Assembly: GCA_018669475.1 (NCBI GenBank)
Contig: JABHCC010000017.1
Span: 1-37,328, forward strand
Source: Bacteroidota bacterium
Lineage (GTDB): Bacteria > Bacteroidota > Bacteroidia > Bacteroidales > UBA12481
Length of the DNA: 37,328 nt
Reading direction: 5' to 3'
Shown: piece by piece, positions 14,080 to 23,445 of the stretch
Position numbering within the stretch: the stretch's first letter is position 1
How the letters are laid out: each line of letters begins with the position of its first letter
Notes under the pieces: model-generated
Databases searched by the model: none
Seen by the model: only the letters and a program-made list of their open reading frames with translations
Told to the model about the DNA's origin: nothing
Made by a program: the position numbers and the translations under genes

Positions 14080-15332
14080 TTATATGCCATCAACACATCC
14101 CCATGCCTGATGTACATCACACCATCAGACAGAACCGGCTGTGAAAAATGCTGACCTTTTCCCTGATCAATTCTAAAGCTACCTCCGATTTCGAATTCCC
14201 CCTCAGTATAATTAATCAGGTTAAGTTCCCCATTATGTCCGTAGCAAATAAACTTGTTGTCACTGAAAATCAGGGCTCCACTTGCAACTTTAACTGAATC
14301 AACCACTTTGCCTTGCTCCAATTCCAAAGATTTGAGATAATTCCCTCTTACAGTGGTAAACATAAGGTCATCATGAATGATTAATCCATCAAAATTATTT
14401 TTCACCTTGTCATTACGCCATACTTCGTTTACGCTTGATCCATCAGCAGCCAATTTCAGCTTAACTGCGCCCTGGCTGTAACGGTCACCAAATACCTGAT
14501 AAATAAAGCCCTCATTATAAATAGGAGTATTGCAATGATCACCTTCAGCCTCATAGCCATCGATATTGTAACTCCATAATAATTCACCTGTGGCCTGATC
14601 AAGTCCAAGCAGGTAGTAATGTGACATAGTAACCAGGACTTTACGATCAGGGAGATCAATGAAAATCGGCGAGCAAAATGAGGAAGTATCCTTCATAGCA
14701 ACTGATGCCCAAACCTCTTCTCCCGTATAGCGGTTAAGTGCCACAATATTATTGACCTGACCACTGGGATAACAATACAGATTGTCTTCATCAATAGCCA
14801 GAGATTCAGAAATACCAAAATACGGCTGATAACCACCCAGGTCTTTTACCATGTCAAGCTCCCATTGAACATCCCCTGATGAAACATCACAGCAAATAAT
14901 TCGTCCTTTACCTGATACGGTATAAACCAAATCATCTAATACAGTAGGAGTTGATCTTGACCCGGGGTAAGTTGCTGAAAAGCCCGAACCTAAAAACTCT
15001 CTTCCCATTGGAGTTTTCCATAATAGCGTCCCTTCCAGATCAAAGGCAAACAGGTGACTAATACTATCAATCTCACCGTTAATAAATACTTTATCTTTTG
15101 TTATCACAGGAGCTGCATAACCACGGCCAATTCCCTCAGCTGACCATTGCAACTCGGGACCAGCATCCGGCCACTGGTCTGAAAGATTGCTTTCAATGTA
15201 CTGCCCATCTCTGTTCGGCCCACGAAATTGCGATATCCCAGGAGGATATACATGTGTACAAGCAATTAATACTAAGGCAAGAATGGCATAAACTGATATT
15301 TTCTTTAAAAATGATAATCCCAAATTACTCAT
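14070..15332 (-). CDS. PQQ-like beta-propeller lipoprotein
   Basis: The 420-residue protein has a signal with lipobox VLIACTH (lipid Cys about residue 25), then GISQFRGPNRDGQY, a usual start for PQQ-repeat beta-propellers, and successive blades with L-x-A-L/D-x-x-T/E-G-x-x-x-W motifs (FDLEGTLLWKTPMG, DVSSGDVQWELDM, LNRYTGEEVWASV, LDQATGELLWSYN). No dehydrogenase catalytic motifs are evident, so it is more likely a binding or scaffold protein of the outer membrane. Alone on its strand, ending convergently on the duplicated gene fragment. Upstream 15333-15610 is AT-rich without a gene. Confidence 0.85.
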   Translation of the reverse strand: MSNLGLSFLKKISVYAILALVLIACTHVYPPGISQFRGPNRDGQYIESNLSDQWPDAGPELQWSAEGIGRGYAAPVITKDKVFINGEIDSISHLFAFDLEGTLLWKTPMGREFLGSGFSATYPGSRSTPTVLDDLVYTVSGKGRIICCDVSSGDVQWELDMVKDLGGYQPYFGISESLAIDEDNLYCYPSGQVNNIVALNRYTGEEVWASVAMKDTSSFCSPIFIDLPDRKVLVTMSHYYLLGLDQATGELLWSYNIDGYEAEGDHCNTPIYNEGFIYQVFGDRYSQGAVKLKLAADGSSVNEVWRNDKVKNNFDGLIIHDDLMFTTVRGNYLKSLELEQGKVVDSVKVASGALIFSDNKFICYGHNGELNLINYTEGEFEIGGSFRIDQGKGQHFSQPVLSDGVMYIRHGDVLMAYKID

Positions 15333-15610
15333 GGCTTTGTGCTTTGTTTCAGATAAATAAGTTTCGTATAAAAATATAAAAAGATCTTACTAACAAGACT
15401 CAACAAACTAAAAATTATTACAAGTGGCTATACTATCCTCCACACGAAGGCCTTCAGGAAAAATACAGATTTTCACTTCATTATTAACCTTAGGTGTGTT
15501 TCTCTTTTGAATGAACCTGATTCACTCATACTTGAGCAAAATGGAATAGCTGATGGGGACGTTTTCATGTCGTTAGACTGATCAAATTACTTTGAGAATG
15601 AAGTAAATTC

Positions 15611-16759
15611 TCAGTCAATAGGCATGATAATTCTCACAAAAGCTCCCTTGTCTTTATTATTCCCATTTTCAATGCTTCCACCATGAGCTTTTACAATGAG
15701 GTTTGATAAAAACAGATCCAATCCTGGGTTTTTATCCATATGATCTTCACTTTCAAAGGGCCCTATCTCATTAATTATAAATTCATTACTAAAACCAACT
15801 CCCGCATCCCTAATTTCAATGATCAGATCCTTATCTTGATTGCTGACAATAACAGATACCAAACCATTATTTGGGGAGTATTTTATTGCGTTATGCAAAA
15901 TACTGACAATACACTTATGGAAGTAGTTTTTGTCGACATTTATAATTTCATTATCTGTGTCGATGGTTTGTAAGATTTTAACCTTTTTACTCTCGATAAA
16001 AGCATCTATATCAGCAATGGCATTTAAAATAATTTGCTTAACACTTACCTTAGTTGGCTTAATTAGTTCTTTATCATAAGTATTTAACTGACTTATGTCC
16101 AAAGCCTTAATTGAGAATTCCTCAAGTCTTGTCGTCGATTTATTCAACAATTCAATATATGTTTCAGATTCCTCGGTTAATCCAGTGTCAGTTATCAGAG
16201 TGGCCATTCCAATAATCGCATTTAAAGGAGTCCGTATCTCATGGCTAATTATTTGAAGAAACTGGGCTTTTGCACTATCCAACTGCAATAACTTTTTATT
16301 GGCAATATTTAGTTCTGCAGTTCGCTCATCAACCTTTTCTTCCAGCCAATTATTTACTTGTTTTAATTTATCCTTACCTTCTTTTAATTCCACATGAGTT
16401 TTCACCCTTGCTAATAGTTCATTGGTACTGAATGGCTTACTTACATAATCCAAGCCTCCGAGATCGAAAGCCTTTTCAATACTTTCAATGTCGGTTTTGG
16501 CTGTTAGAAAAATGATGGGAATTTCATTTTTGTCCGGATCATCTTTAATCCTTTGGCATACCTCAAACCCATCCATCTCTGGCATCATGATATCTAAAAG
16601 AATAAGGTCAAAATCTTCAAATTCAACCAATTTCAAAGCATCAGATCCATTTAATGAAAAGTCGACATCGTATCCATTTTCCGAAAGGAGATTGGCTAAA
16701 AACTCAATATTATTAGTATTGTCGTCAACCACAAGAATTTTATACTTTTTACTTTCCAT
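15611..16759 (-). CDS. Response regulator-histidine kinase fusion (REC-HisKA-HATPase)
   Basis: The 382-residue protein begins with a receiver domain (VVDDN, D12-D13; phosphoacceptor D56 in LLDIMMPEMDG; K108 in SKPF), then a coiled coil (residues about 125-165), HisKA with FLQIISHEIRTPLNAIIG (H173) and HATPase_c with the N box HNAIKYSPNNG and G1 DAGVGFS; the G2 loop is unusual (PGLDLFLS). There is no membrane segment, so it is cytoplasmic. Its ATG overlaps the last 11 bp of the upstream giant kinase, so the two are translationally coupled and probably form a relay in which the large kinase's phosphoryl group reaches this receiver. Output is another kinase, not a DNA-binding domain. Confidence 0.9.
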   Translation of the reverse strand: MESKKYKILVVDDNTNNIEFLANLLSENGYDVDFSLNGSDALKLVEFEDFDLILLDIMMPEMDGFEVCQRIKDDPDKNEIPIIFLTAKTDIESIEKAFDLGGLDYVSKPFSTNELLARVKTHVELKEGKDKLKQVNNWLEEKVDERTAELNIANKKLLQLDSAKAQFLQIISHEIRTPLNAIIGMATLITDTGLTEESETYIELLNKSTTRLEEFSIKALDISQLNTYDKELIKPTKVSVKQIILNAIADIDAFIESKKVKILQTIDTDNEIINVDKNYFHKCIVSILHNAIKYSPNNGLVSVIVSNQDKDLIIEIRDAGVGFSNEFIINEIGPFESEDHMDKNPGLDLFLSNLIVKAHGGSIENGNNKDKGAFVRIIMPID

Positions 16760-19700
16760 GTGTCGTTGATTTAAGATTATTTAAGAAAACTGATAATCCT
16801 TTAATTAGTTTTCTCTCTCTGTTTATGTTAAACGATTCTCTGGCAACTTGAATTTCCTTACCATAATTGATCAGGTTTGTTGCGTTATAACGGTCTCCTA
16901 TTTCTATCATCAATCCAGCCAATTCTAGTATGTTTTTCTTATTCCAGACAACTTTAATTTCTTCTAATACAGGTATAATCTGTTTGTCAATTTCCAATAG
17001 AACTTCCTCCAGCTTGTCAATTGACTCAATGCTAACTCTCTCAGTTAGATCTTCTTTCTTAACTTCTGCAGAATAATTCAAGTGTTTCATTAAACAGCTC
17101 AGGATTTCGGATAAACTTGCAGGTTTTCGAATGTACCCATTGAATCCTAAACCAATAATTTTCTCCTCATCTTTGTCAAACGCAGAGGCTGTAATTGCGA
17201 TTATCGGAATTTTAGACCATTCAGGATTCTTAAGGATAATCTCATTTGTCTCATAACCATCCATAACCGGCATCCGAAGATCAAGAAAAACCATATCAGG
17301 TTTATACTTTTCTATAGCTATTAAAGCTTCTTCTCCATTTTCAGCTTCAATTACATTGATTTTATAACCACTCATGTATCCCTTCAATACATCTCTGTTT
17401 GTCTTAATATCATCAACAACCAAAACGGTTGATTCTTCGAAGAGGATAGAATCAAGATCAAAATCAATATTTTCTTCAGATTCAACATCACCTTCACTAT
17501 ACTTGACATTGTTTAATATTACAGTGAAAATACTGCCTTTGCCAACTTCACTTTCCAATTCAATTGTACCATCCATTATAGTGACGAGGTGTTTTGTAAT
17601 GGCAAGACCTAATCCTGTCCCTTCAAATCTCTTACTATCTAATCCTTCAATTTGATCGAATGCCCGAAAAATCTTCTGATGATTCTCCACTGAAATGCCA
17701 ATACCAGTATCTTTTACTCTGATAATCAAATCAAGATATTTGTTTGTCTTATTCTGGCATCTTGTTTCGACTTCTATTATCCCTTTCTCAGTGAATTTTA
17801 TAGCGTTATTTATCAAGTTGATAAGAATTTGTTTTATTCTTAACTCATCAATATTTATTGAACTTGGTAAATCTTTTGAGATCACTGTGTGTAAATGCAG
17901 ATCTTTTTCATCTGATCTCACCTTTAACATGTTTATCGTATCCTGCACAAGGTCCTGTATGTTAGTGGGTTCATTGCTAAAATCAAGCTTCCCTGATTCA
18001 ATTTTGCTAAAATCCAGGATGTCATTTATTAATTGAAGTAATGTTTTACCACTATTCTGTATGGATGAAAGATAATTTAATTGAGATTGGTCTTTAATGC
18101 GTCTTGACAGTAGCTCGGAAAACCCCAAGATAGCATTCATTGGGGTACGGATCTCGTGACTCATATTGGACAAAAATGTACTTTTAGCTCTATTGGCATC
18201 TTCAGCCATTTTTATTGATTTTTTTAGCTCTGATTCGATCTGCTTTCTTTCTGTAATATCTGTGATTGTGGTAGCTAGTCTAACCGAATTGCCCTTTTCA
18301 TCTTTAATGACAAAGAAGTTATGAATCGTTGGGAATGTTCCCCCTCCAGCTTTGAGATGATCTAACTCCCCTCTCCAGTGGCCTTCTTTTATTGCTGAAG
18401 GAATGACTATTTCTCTTAGCTTCTTTTTTGCTTTTTTTGGATAAAACTGCAAAAAAGACTCATTCATTTTTGCCTTGTCTATTCCGCATAAATCACATAA
18501 TCTTTTGTTTTGATACAAAATTTGTGTATCTAATTCGGCCATACCAAATCCTTCGATAGAGGTGTCGGCGAATAATTTAAATTGCCGGAGTTCTTCCTCA
18601 ACCTGTTTTCGTTCAGTAATATCCTCCTTAACAGCAACAAAGTGTGTGATTTCCTCCTTTTGATTTAACAAGGGTGAAATAATTGCGCTTTCCCAATATA
18701 TTTCTCCATTTTTCTTCTTGTTAATAAACTCACCCTTCCAAATTTTACCCGCAACTATTGTTTCCCTCATTTCTTTATAATGTGAGTCTTGCATCTCATC
18801 TGATTTTAGTATTCTGGGATTCTGATTTTTCACCTCTTCAAATGAATATCCTGTAGTACGTGTGAAGTTTTCATTTACATATTCAATATTTCCTTCCTTA
18901 TTGGTGATAACAACCGTAGCATAACTTTGCTCAATGGCCTTTGAGAGCTTTATATTTTCCTTATGGCTTTCCTCCAATTCAGCCGTTCTGTTTTTTACGA
19001 GTTCTTCCAGGTGCTCGCGGTACTTTTGAAGTTCTTCCTCTGACTGTTTTTGTTCGGTAACGTCTCTTAGAATTGATATAAGGCATTGTTCTCCTTGAAG
19101 ATCTATTCGTTCCGTATAAATCAGACAGCTTCTAATTTCGCCCTTTATATTTTTAAAAGACAACTCATACCCAGCTAACCTTCCTTTATTTTTAATTTCT
19201 TCTGATAGCTTTTTTCTATCGGTTTTGTTAGTGTAAAATTCAAAGTCCGTTACTTCCTTTCCAATCAGTTCACTTCGATTGTATCCTGAAAGTTTTTCAA
19301 ACATTGGATTTATATCTATGAACTTACCTTCTGGAATTGTTGTAAAGAATATTGGATCAGGGATATTGAAAAAAGCTTTGGAAAACCTTTCTTCCGCTTC
19401 CCTTAATGCAATTTCAGCTTTTCTTTTTTCTGTGATGTCAATAAAGGAGCCAAAAATATACTGTGGTTTACTGTATTCGTCTTTGACCAGATGTACTGAA
19501 TATTGAATATGGATCAGGGAACCGTCTTTTTTTATTCCAATACCCTCATTAATTGAAAATCCCTTTTCTTTTAAATCCCTTAGTTGAGAGTTAATATGGT
19601 CTCTTTGCCAGAATTCTGATATTGATCTCCCTAAAACTTCTTCTTTCGTTGAATAACCCCAGAAATCAACTCCAGCCTTGTTTATATAGAGCAAGTCTCC

Positions 19701-21317
19701 ATCCAGATCAGCCATAGCAATGGCATTGATGGAGGATTCTATCGCTTTTTCCTTGATTCTTAGTTCTTCCTCAATCTCTTTTTGTTGTGTAATATCTCTA
19801 ATGGTTCCAACACGTACAGATTCATTTTTATAGATCATCTTTTTTCCATCAACTAAGATTGTAATGATCAAACCATCTTTCTTTATCCCTTCTAATTCGC
19901 GAGGTGGAGTTATTTCAGATTTGAAGGATTCACTGAGCTTTTGAACATTTTCTGGCGAAAATATTTTTGTCATTGGGTTGGTTCCAATTATTTCATCGAT
20001 TTTGTATCCAAAAATGTCACAGAATGCCTTATTGACCTCTAAAACATACCCGTCTTGATGTATCACAACACCTTCTTTTGTCAGATTAGATAGTAACCTG
20101 AATCTTTCTTCACTTTCTTTTAGTTTATTTTCAGCAATTTTTCGCTTCGAAATATTTCGAATAAACACCACCATGCTCTTTTCACCCTCATACTCTATTA
20201 CAGAAGAGTTTGTTTCGACCGGAACACGTGTTCCATCTTTTCTCAGAAATTCAATTTCAGTGATTGCGGGTGCTTCCTGACCGGTAATTCTGGCCCTGTT
20301 TCTTTGGATCACTGCATCCCTGTATTCAGGTGCAATAATTTCGAGAATGTCTTTCCCAATAAGTTCTTTATTGCTAAAACCCAATTCTTTTTCGGCCGCC
20401 CTGTTGATATAAACAATCCTTCCTTTATTATGAATTGCAATTGCATCATTACTGTTTTCGACAACAGCTGAATATTTTTCCTCGTTTTTCCGAAGTAATT
20501 CCTTTGCTTCGAGTTGCTCTGAAATATCAAAGCCGATACCCATGTAATAATTCTTATCATCTTCTGAGAAAAGGAAACCTTCATAATGAAAAGGAATACG
20601 CTTTCCACTCTTCATTGTGGCAAACAGGTCTATACTATTACTACCCGTTTTAATAAGTTCGTTAATAGCCTCAATTAATACCGGATAGTCCTGTTCAGAA
20701 TAGAAATCGAAGATATTCTTATTCAATAATTCCTCAGGTGAATATTCAGTAAGCTCTTCAAGAATATTATTCCATCTAACTAACCTGAATTCATCACCTT
20801 TAATAGAACAAATAAAAAATTGAGCAGGGATATTTTTTATTAGATAGTCTGTGAATTCCCGTTCTTTTATTATATCATCAATAGCCTGTTTCTTATCAGA
20901 TGCATCCTGCAACACAGCGATATTGTATTCTGCATCCTCCTTTGGTGATTTGTAGTGTGAGATGGTTAGATTACCCCAAAAAACAGATTTGTCTTTTCGT
21001 ACATATCTTTTCTCAATAGAGAATTGTTCAATTTCACCACTCCAAACTTTTTGCACCTCTGGTGATGAGTCAATGACTCCTCCTGGATGACTGATATCCT
21101 TAACAGTCAATCTTAGCATTGATTCAGCATCGTAGCCAAACATCTGAGCAAATATCTTATTTACTCGAATGAATTCACCTTTTTGTGAAACATGTGCAAT
21201 ACCAATGGCAGCCTGTTTGAAAGTAGCATCCTTGCTTTCCTGAATTTCTAGAATTTCCTGCTCAAGGTCATTTACTTGTCTAAGTAATTCTTCTTTAGTG
21301 AGATTCGTATATGCCAT
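16749..21317 (-). CDS. Multi-PAS hybrid histidine kinase (about 8 PAS, HisKA, HATPase, REC)
   Basis: The 1522-residue protein has no membrane helix. I count eight PAS/PAC repeats (starting near residues 24, 145, 275, 400, 520, 640, 790 and 920), each ending in a DI/DAS/ITERK-type PAC motif, then HisKA FLSNMSHEIRTPMNAILG, HATPase with INNAIKFTEKG, DTGIGIS and FEGTGLGLAI, and a REC domain with VVDD, LDLRMPVMDG and the KPAS lysine. The C-terminal helical tail (about 100 residues) lacks the conserved histidine of an Hpt domain; similar tails end many Bacteroidota hybrid kinases. PAS ligands cannot be read. It is coupled to the REC-kinase gene downstream. Confidence 0.9.
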   Translation of the reverse strand: MAYTNLTKEELLRQVNDLEQEILEIQESKDATFKQAAIGIAHVSQKGEFIRVNKIFAQMFGYDAESMLRLTVKDISHPGGVIDSSPEVQKVWSGEIEQFSIEKRYVRKDKSVFWGNLTISHYKSPKEDAEYNIAVLQDASDKKQAIDDIIKEREFTDYLIKNIPAQFFICSIKGDEFRLVRWNNILEELTEYSPEELLNKNIFDFYSEQDYPVLIEAINELIKTGSNSIDLFATMKSGKRIPFHYEGFLFSEDDKNYYMGIGFDISEQLEAKELLRKNEEKYSAVVENSNDAIAIHNKGRIVYINRAAEKELGFSNKELIGKDILEIIAPEYRDAVIQRNRARITGQEAPAITEIEFLRKDGTRVPVETNSSVIEYEGEKSMVVFIRNISKRKIAENKLKESEERFRLLSNLTKEGVVIHQDGYVLEVNKAFCDIFGYKIDEIIGTNPMTKIFSPENVQKLSESFKSEITPPRELEGIKKDGLIITILVDGKKMIYKNESVRVGTIRDITQQKEIEEELRIKEKAIESSINAIAMADLDGDLLYINKAGVDFWGYSTKEEVLGRSISEFWQRDHINSQLRDLKEKGFSINEGIGIKKDGSLIHIQYSVHLVKDEYSKPQYIFGSFIDITEKRKAEIALREAEERFSKAFFNIPDPIFFTTIPEGKFIDINPMFEKLSGYNRSELIGKEVTDFEFYTNKTDRKKLSEEIKNKGRLAGYELSFKNIKGEIRSCLIYTERIDLQGEQCLISILRDVTEQKQSEEELQKYREHLEELVKNRTAELEESHKENIKLSKAIEQSYATVVITNKEGNIEYVNENFTRTTGYSFEEVKNQNPRILKSDEMQDSHYKEMRETIVAGKIWKGEFINKKKNGEIYWESAIISPLLNQKEEITHFVAVKEDITERKQVEEELRQFKLFADTSIEGFGMAELDTQILYQNKRLCDLCGIDKAKMNESFLQFYPKKAKKKLREIVIPSAIKEGHWRGELDHLKAGGGTFPTIHNFFVIKDEKGNSVRLATTITDITERKQIESELKKSIKMAEDANRAKSTFLSNMSHEIRTPMNAILGFSELLSRRIKDQSQLNYLSSIQNSGKTLLQLINDILDFSKIESGKLDFSNEPTNIQDLVQDTINMLKVRSDEKDLHLHTVISKDLPSSINIDELRIKQILINLINNAIKFTEKGIIEVETRCQNKTNKYLDLIIRVKDTGIGISVENHQKIFRAFDQIEGLDSKRFEGTGLGLAITKHLVTIMDGTIELESEVGKGSIFTVILNNVKYSEGDVESEENIDFDLDSILFEESTVLVVDDIKTNRDVLKGYMSGYKINVIEAENGEEALIAIEKYKPDMVFLDLRMPVMDGYETNEIILKNPEWSKIPIIAITASAFDKDEEKIIGLGFNGYIRKPASLSEILSCLMKHLNYSAEVKKEDLTERVSIESIDKLEEVLLEIDKQIIPVLEEIKVVWNKKNILELAGLMIEIGDRYNATNLINYGKEIQVARESFNINRERKLIKGLSVFLNNLKSTTHGK

Positions 21318-21351
21318 CGTACAATGAATCTATGTAAATATCCTAATTAAT

Positions 21352-21370
21352 TACAGATCAGATTTCTGTA
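21352..21370. promoter_or_regulatory. Inverted repeat upstream of the hybrid kinase gene
   Basis: TACAGA (21352-21357) and TCTGTA (21365-21370) form a 6-7-6 dyad, 35 bp from the kinase ATG on the minus strand. It could be an operator of the two-kinase operon. No -7 element of the consensus type was found next to it. Confidence 0.35.
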
Positions 21371-21421
21371 TTTATTAAATGTACGAAATATCTTCAAATT
21401 TTGTTATAATTCCATCAGGAT

Positions 21422-21701
21422 GTGATGAGGAATGCAGTTCAAAGATGGTGGGTTCATCACAAGAAATTCCATTGGGTTGAATACACCAATACGAAGACTA
21501 GTATGTTGGGGGGGAAATATATAAAGGTGACTGATGCAGAGCGAGCACAAATGGTTCTTTTTGATATGAAAGGGCCTGGCGAGTTGGGTGATCCCCGGGA
21601 AGCAAGTTAAATATCCTGAACTACGGGATCAACTTCTTGAATTTACCAAGAATCCAGAAAGCTCTAGTCAAAAGATTATAGTACTAATGAAAGCAAAATA
21701 G
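21422..21701 (+). pseudogene. Sulfatase-like C-terminal remnant
   Basis: Two frames give a plausible C-terminus of a sulfatase or related alkaline-phosphatase-fold enzyme: LGGKYIKVTDAERAQMVLFD followed by MKGPGELGDP (sulfatases typically end LFDL..DPGEL.NL), then after a frame change KYPELRDQLLEFTKNPES and a TAG at 21699-21701. The upstream part (MMRNAVQRWWVHHKK) resembles the R-x-V/W segment before it. No catalytic region is present, and no start signal is seen. A full sulfatase lies at 31.4-32.7 kb but is not obviously its parent. Confidence 0.45.
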
Positions 21702-21716
21702 TCATAGCTGAGGATA

Positions 21717-21870
21717 AACGTCAGTATAAAAACATCAGCATTCCAGAGTTACAAGAAAAATCTAAATCCTAATCAGAAAACTTAGCAATTACAAAGTCGA
21801 GTATAGAGGATTTTCTATGGCTGACATGTAGGCAAACATGGGAAGGATAATAAGGTAACCTAAGATCGGT
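21717..21870. repeat. Two short patches repeated at 3.0-3.9 kb
   Basis: 21717-21739 repeats the 23-bp word at 3840-3862 (one mismatch). 21831-21870 repeats 3051-3090. Between them lies non-coding DNA. Directly after, 21881-22145 repeats 5056-5320. The order of the patches differs between the two loci. Confidence 0.5.
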
Positions 21871-21895
21871 GTGTCTATTCTTAACCCAACTTGCC

Positions 21896-23083
21896 TTAGA
21901 GCAGAGTTTTCAGAATTTTGCCGGCTTGCTTGTGATCTGGATCTATATCCATGGTTTTCCGTAATTCCACTATTGCCTTTTCTTTGTTGTTGGTATCAAG
22001 ATAAAGACTTCCCAGTTCAAAATGCGATCTGGCTACTTCAGGAAACTCCTTAACATTTCGCTCCATAATTGTAATTGCATCTTCTAGTTTTCCTTTCCCA
22101 ATGAGTGATTTTCCGAACTGGCTCAAGGTGTTAACAGAAATATCCGTACCAAAGGCTATCGGGTAATTTGTCTTTATTATATGAAAGAAAAGCAATGTGA
22201 CAGCCATATTTCGTCTGTAACCAGTATTTAACATTCGCACTGGCCCCGTTTCAATAAACCTGAGGTAATCCGCACTTCTATCATCAAAAAGTTGCTGCAG
22301 ATAGTGTTCATGTTTTCCTTTCATTAACTCCTCTTCCAAATTAATTTTTATTGACACTGAGTAGTTATGATAATTATACACATATATATCCCCATTTTTC
22401 AGGTCACAAACAAAACTATAAAGGGTAGTTGAAGAACTGCCTTCAATATGAGTAGCATCAAGAACATTACTCATGTCGGTAATAGTCAGGGCATTTTGCC
22501 TGTCAAGCATCTCCATAGCTTTGTTGTATCTCCAGCAGGGTTTCTCTTTACCCCGATATTTTGATTCCACAAAATTCGTAGAAACCTGATATTTTTTACT
22601 GGTTTCAACAAAGGCAACTTCCCCATTGTACCATTCAACAATCATTGAGGCACCAGTTTTATCCATAACCGGAATTCGGGCTACATCAAGAGCTCCAATA
22701 TTATAGGTATTAAAAAACTCTTTTACATCTTCAATATTTGCACAGCTAGCAAGAATCCTATCAAGCAAAGAACCCAACAGATTAGCTTTGCCCGCTGTGG
22801 CTTTCCAGCCCTGGCTACTAAGCCTGTTGCCATCAACAAAAAGTCCTTTCTCATTCATCCCACCCTGCACTGAATTCACAATCATTTTAAAACCGAGGCA
22901 CACGCGTGCATAATCACTCTTGCTTGCTGGCACATACCAGATTAAGGTTAAAGGGAATGTAGCATCCTCATTACTACCCGCAAGGGCAGCTGAAGAATCT
23001 GACACCATAACTATGGTACAGGAATTGGATTTTGTTGACGAAAGAAAAAGTAAGATAAAAACAAAAACAATTAGCTTTTTCAT
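21896..23083 (-). CDS. Secreted Ntn hydrolase (choloylglycine hydrolase/acylase type) with C-terminal TPRs
   Basis: The 395-residue protein has a signal peptide; cleavage after NS would expose C22 (SCTIV) as the N-terminal nucleophile of an Ntn hydrolase. Conserved segments follow: LAGSNEDATF and VNSVQGGMNEKGLFVDGN (the N-x-x-G-MNEKG region of the family), then a wide beta-rich core. From about residue 300 come TPR units (GKGKLEDAITIMERNVKEFP, ARSHFELGSLYLDTNNKEKA). Members cleave amide bonds of bile salts, penicillins or acyl-homoserine lactones; the substrate is unknown here. The TPR end is an unusual addition that may bind a partner. Its 3' 265 bp are duplicated at 5056-5320. Confidence 0.75.
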   Translation of the reverse strand: MKKLIVFVFILLFLSSTKSNSCTIVMVSDSSAALAGSNEDATFPLTLIWYVPASKSDYARVCLGFKMIVNSVQGGMNEKGLFVDGNRLSSQGWKATAGKANLLGSLLDRILASCANIEDVKEFFNTYNIGALDVARIPVMDKTGASMIVEWYNGEVAFVETSKKYQVSTNFVESKYRGKEKPCWRYNKAMEMLDRQNALTITDMSNVLDATHIEGSSSTTLYSFVCDLKNGDIYVYNYHNYSVSIKINLEEELMKGKHEHYLQQLFDDRSADYLRFIETGPVRMLNTGYRRNMAVTLLFFHIIKTNYPIAFGTDISVNTLSQFGKSLIGKGKLEDAITIMERNVKEFPEVARSHFELGSLYLDTNNKEKAIVELRKTMDIDPDHKQAGKILKTLL

Positions 23084-23445
23084 ATGCTACCTTTTTATGG
23101 CTGGTTAACTCTCTAATCAAATTTACGTCATCGAACAGATTAAAGAAATAATATCGACAAGCGTCATACTTACGTCGATGTATATATGCATGGACATGAA
23201 CATGATGAGAGAACTTAAGAAACTCAAGAGCAAGATTCATAGTGAAATGTTTATTTCATCCGGTTAATGCATCCCGATTCCATCGGGAGGATTACAAGTG
23301 TGAACCGAGAGAATGAAGTGAATTCGTCAAATTTTTCTTAACTTTGGGTGTCCCTCCATTTTTAACTAAAAATAGCCATACATGATATCAGACATGTCTT
23401 GAAAAGAGATTACTGTAAATTATTGTCAATCAAAACAAAGCCACC
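23084..23445. other. Intergenic region with a hairpin and a candidate promoter
   Basis: No gene seen in 360 bp between divergent genes. TCCCGAT-TCC-ATCGGGA (23272-23288) is a stable hairpin without a T-tract, a short dyad common between Bacteroidota genes. TAACTTTG at 23339-23346 fits the -7 consensus for the following DUF3160 gene but has no clear TTTG upstream. Confidence 0.45.

Noticed and set aside
16749-17060. Hpt domain at the hybrid kinase C-terminus
   Set aside because: No conserved histidine in the tail; only a helical bundle is suggested.
23272-23288. Rho-independent terminator
   Set aside because: The hairpin has no T-tract after it on either strand.
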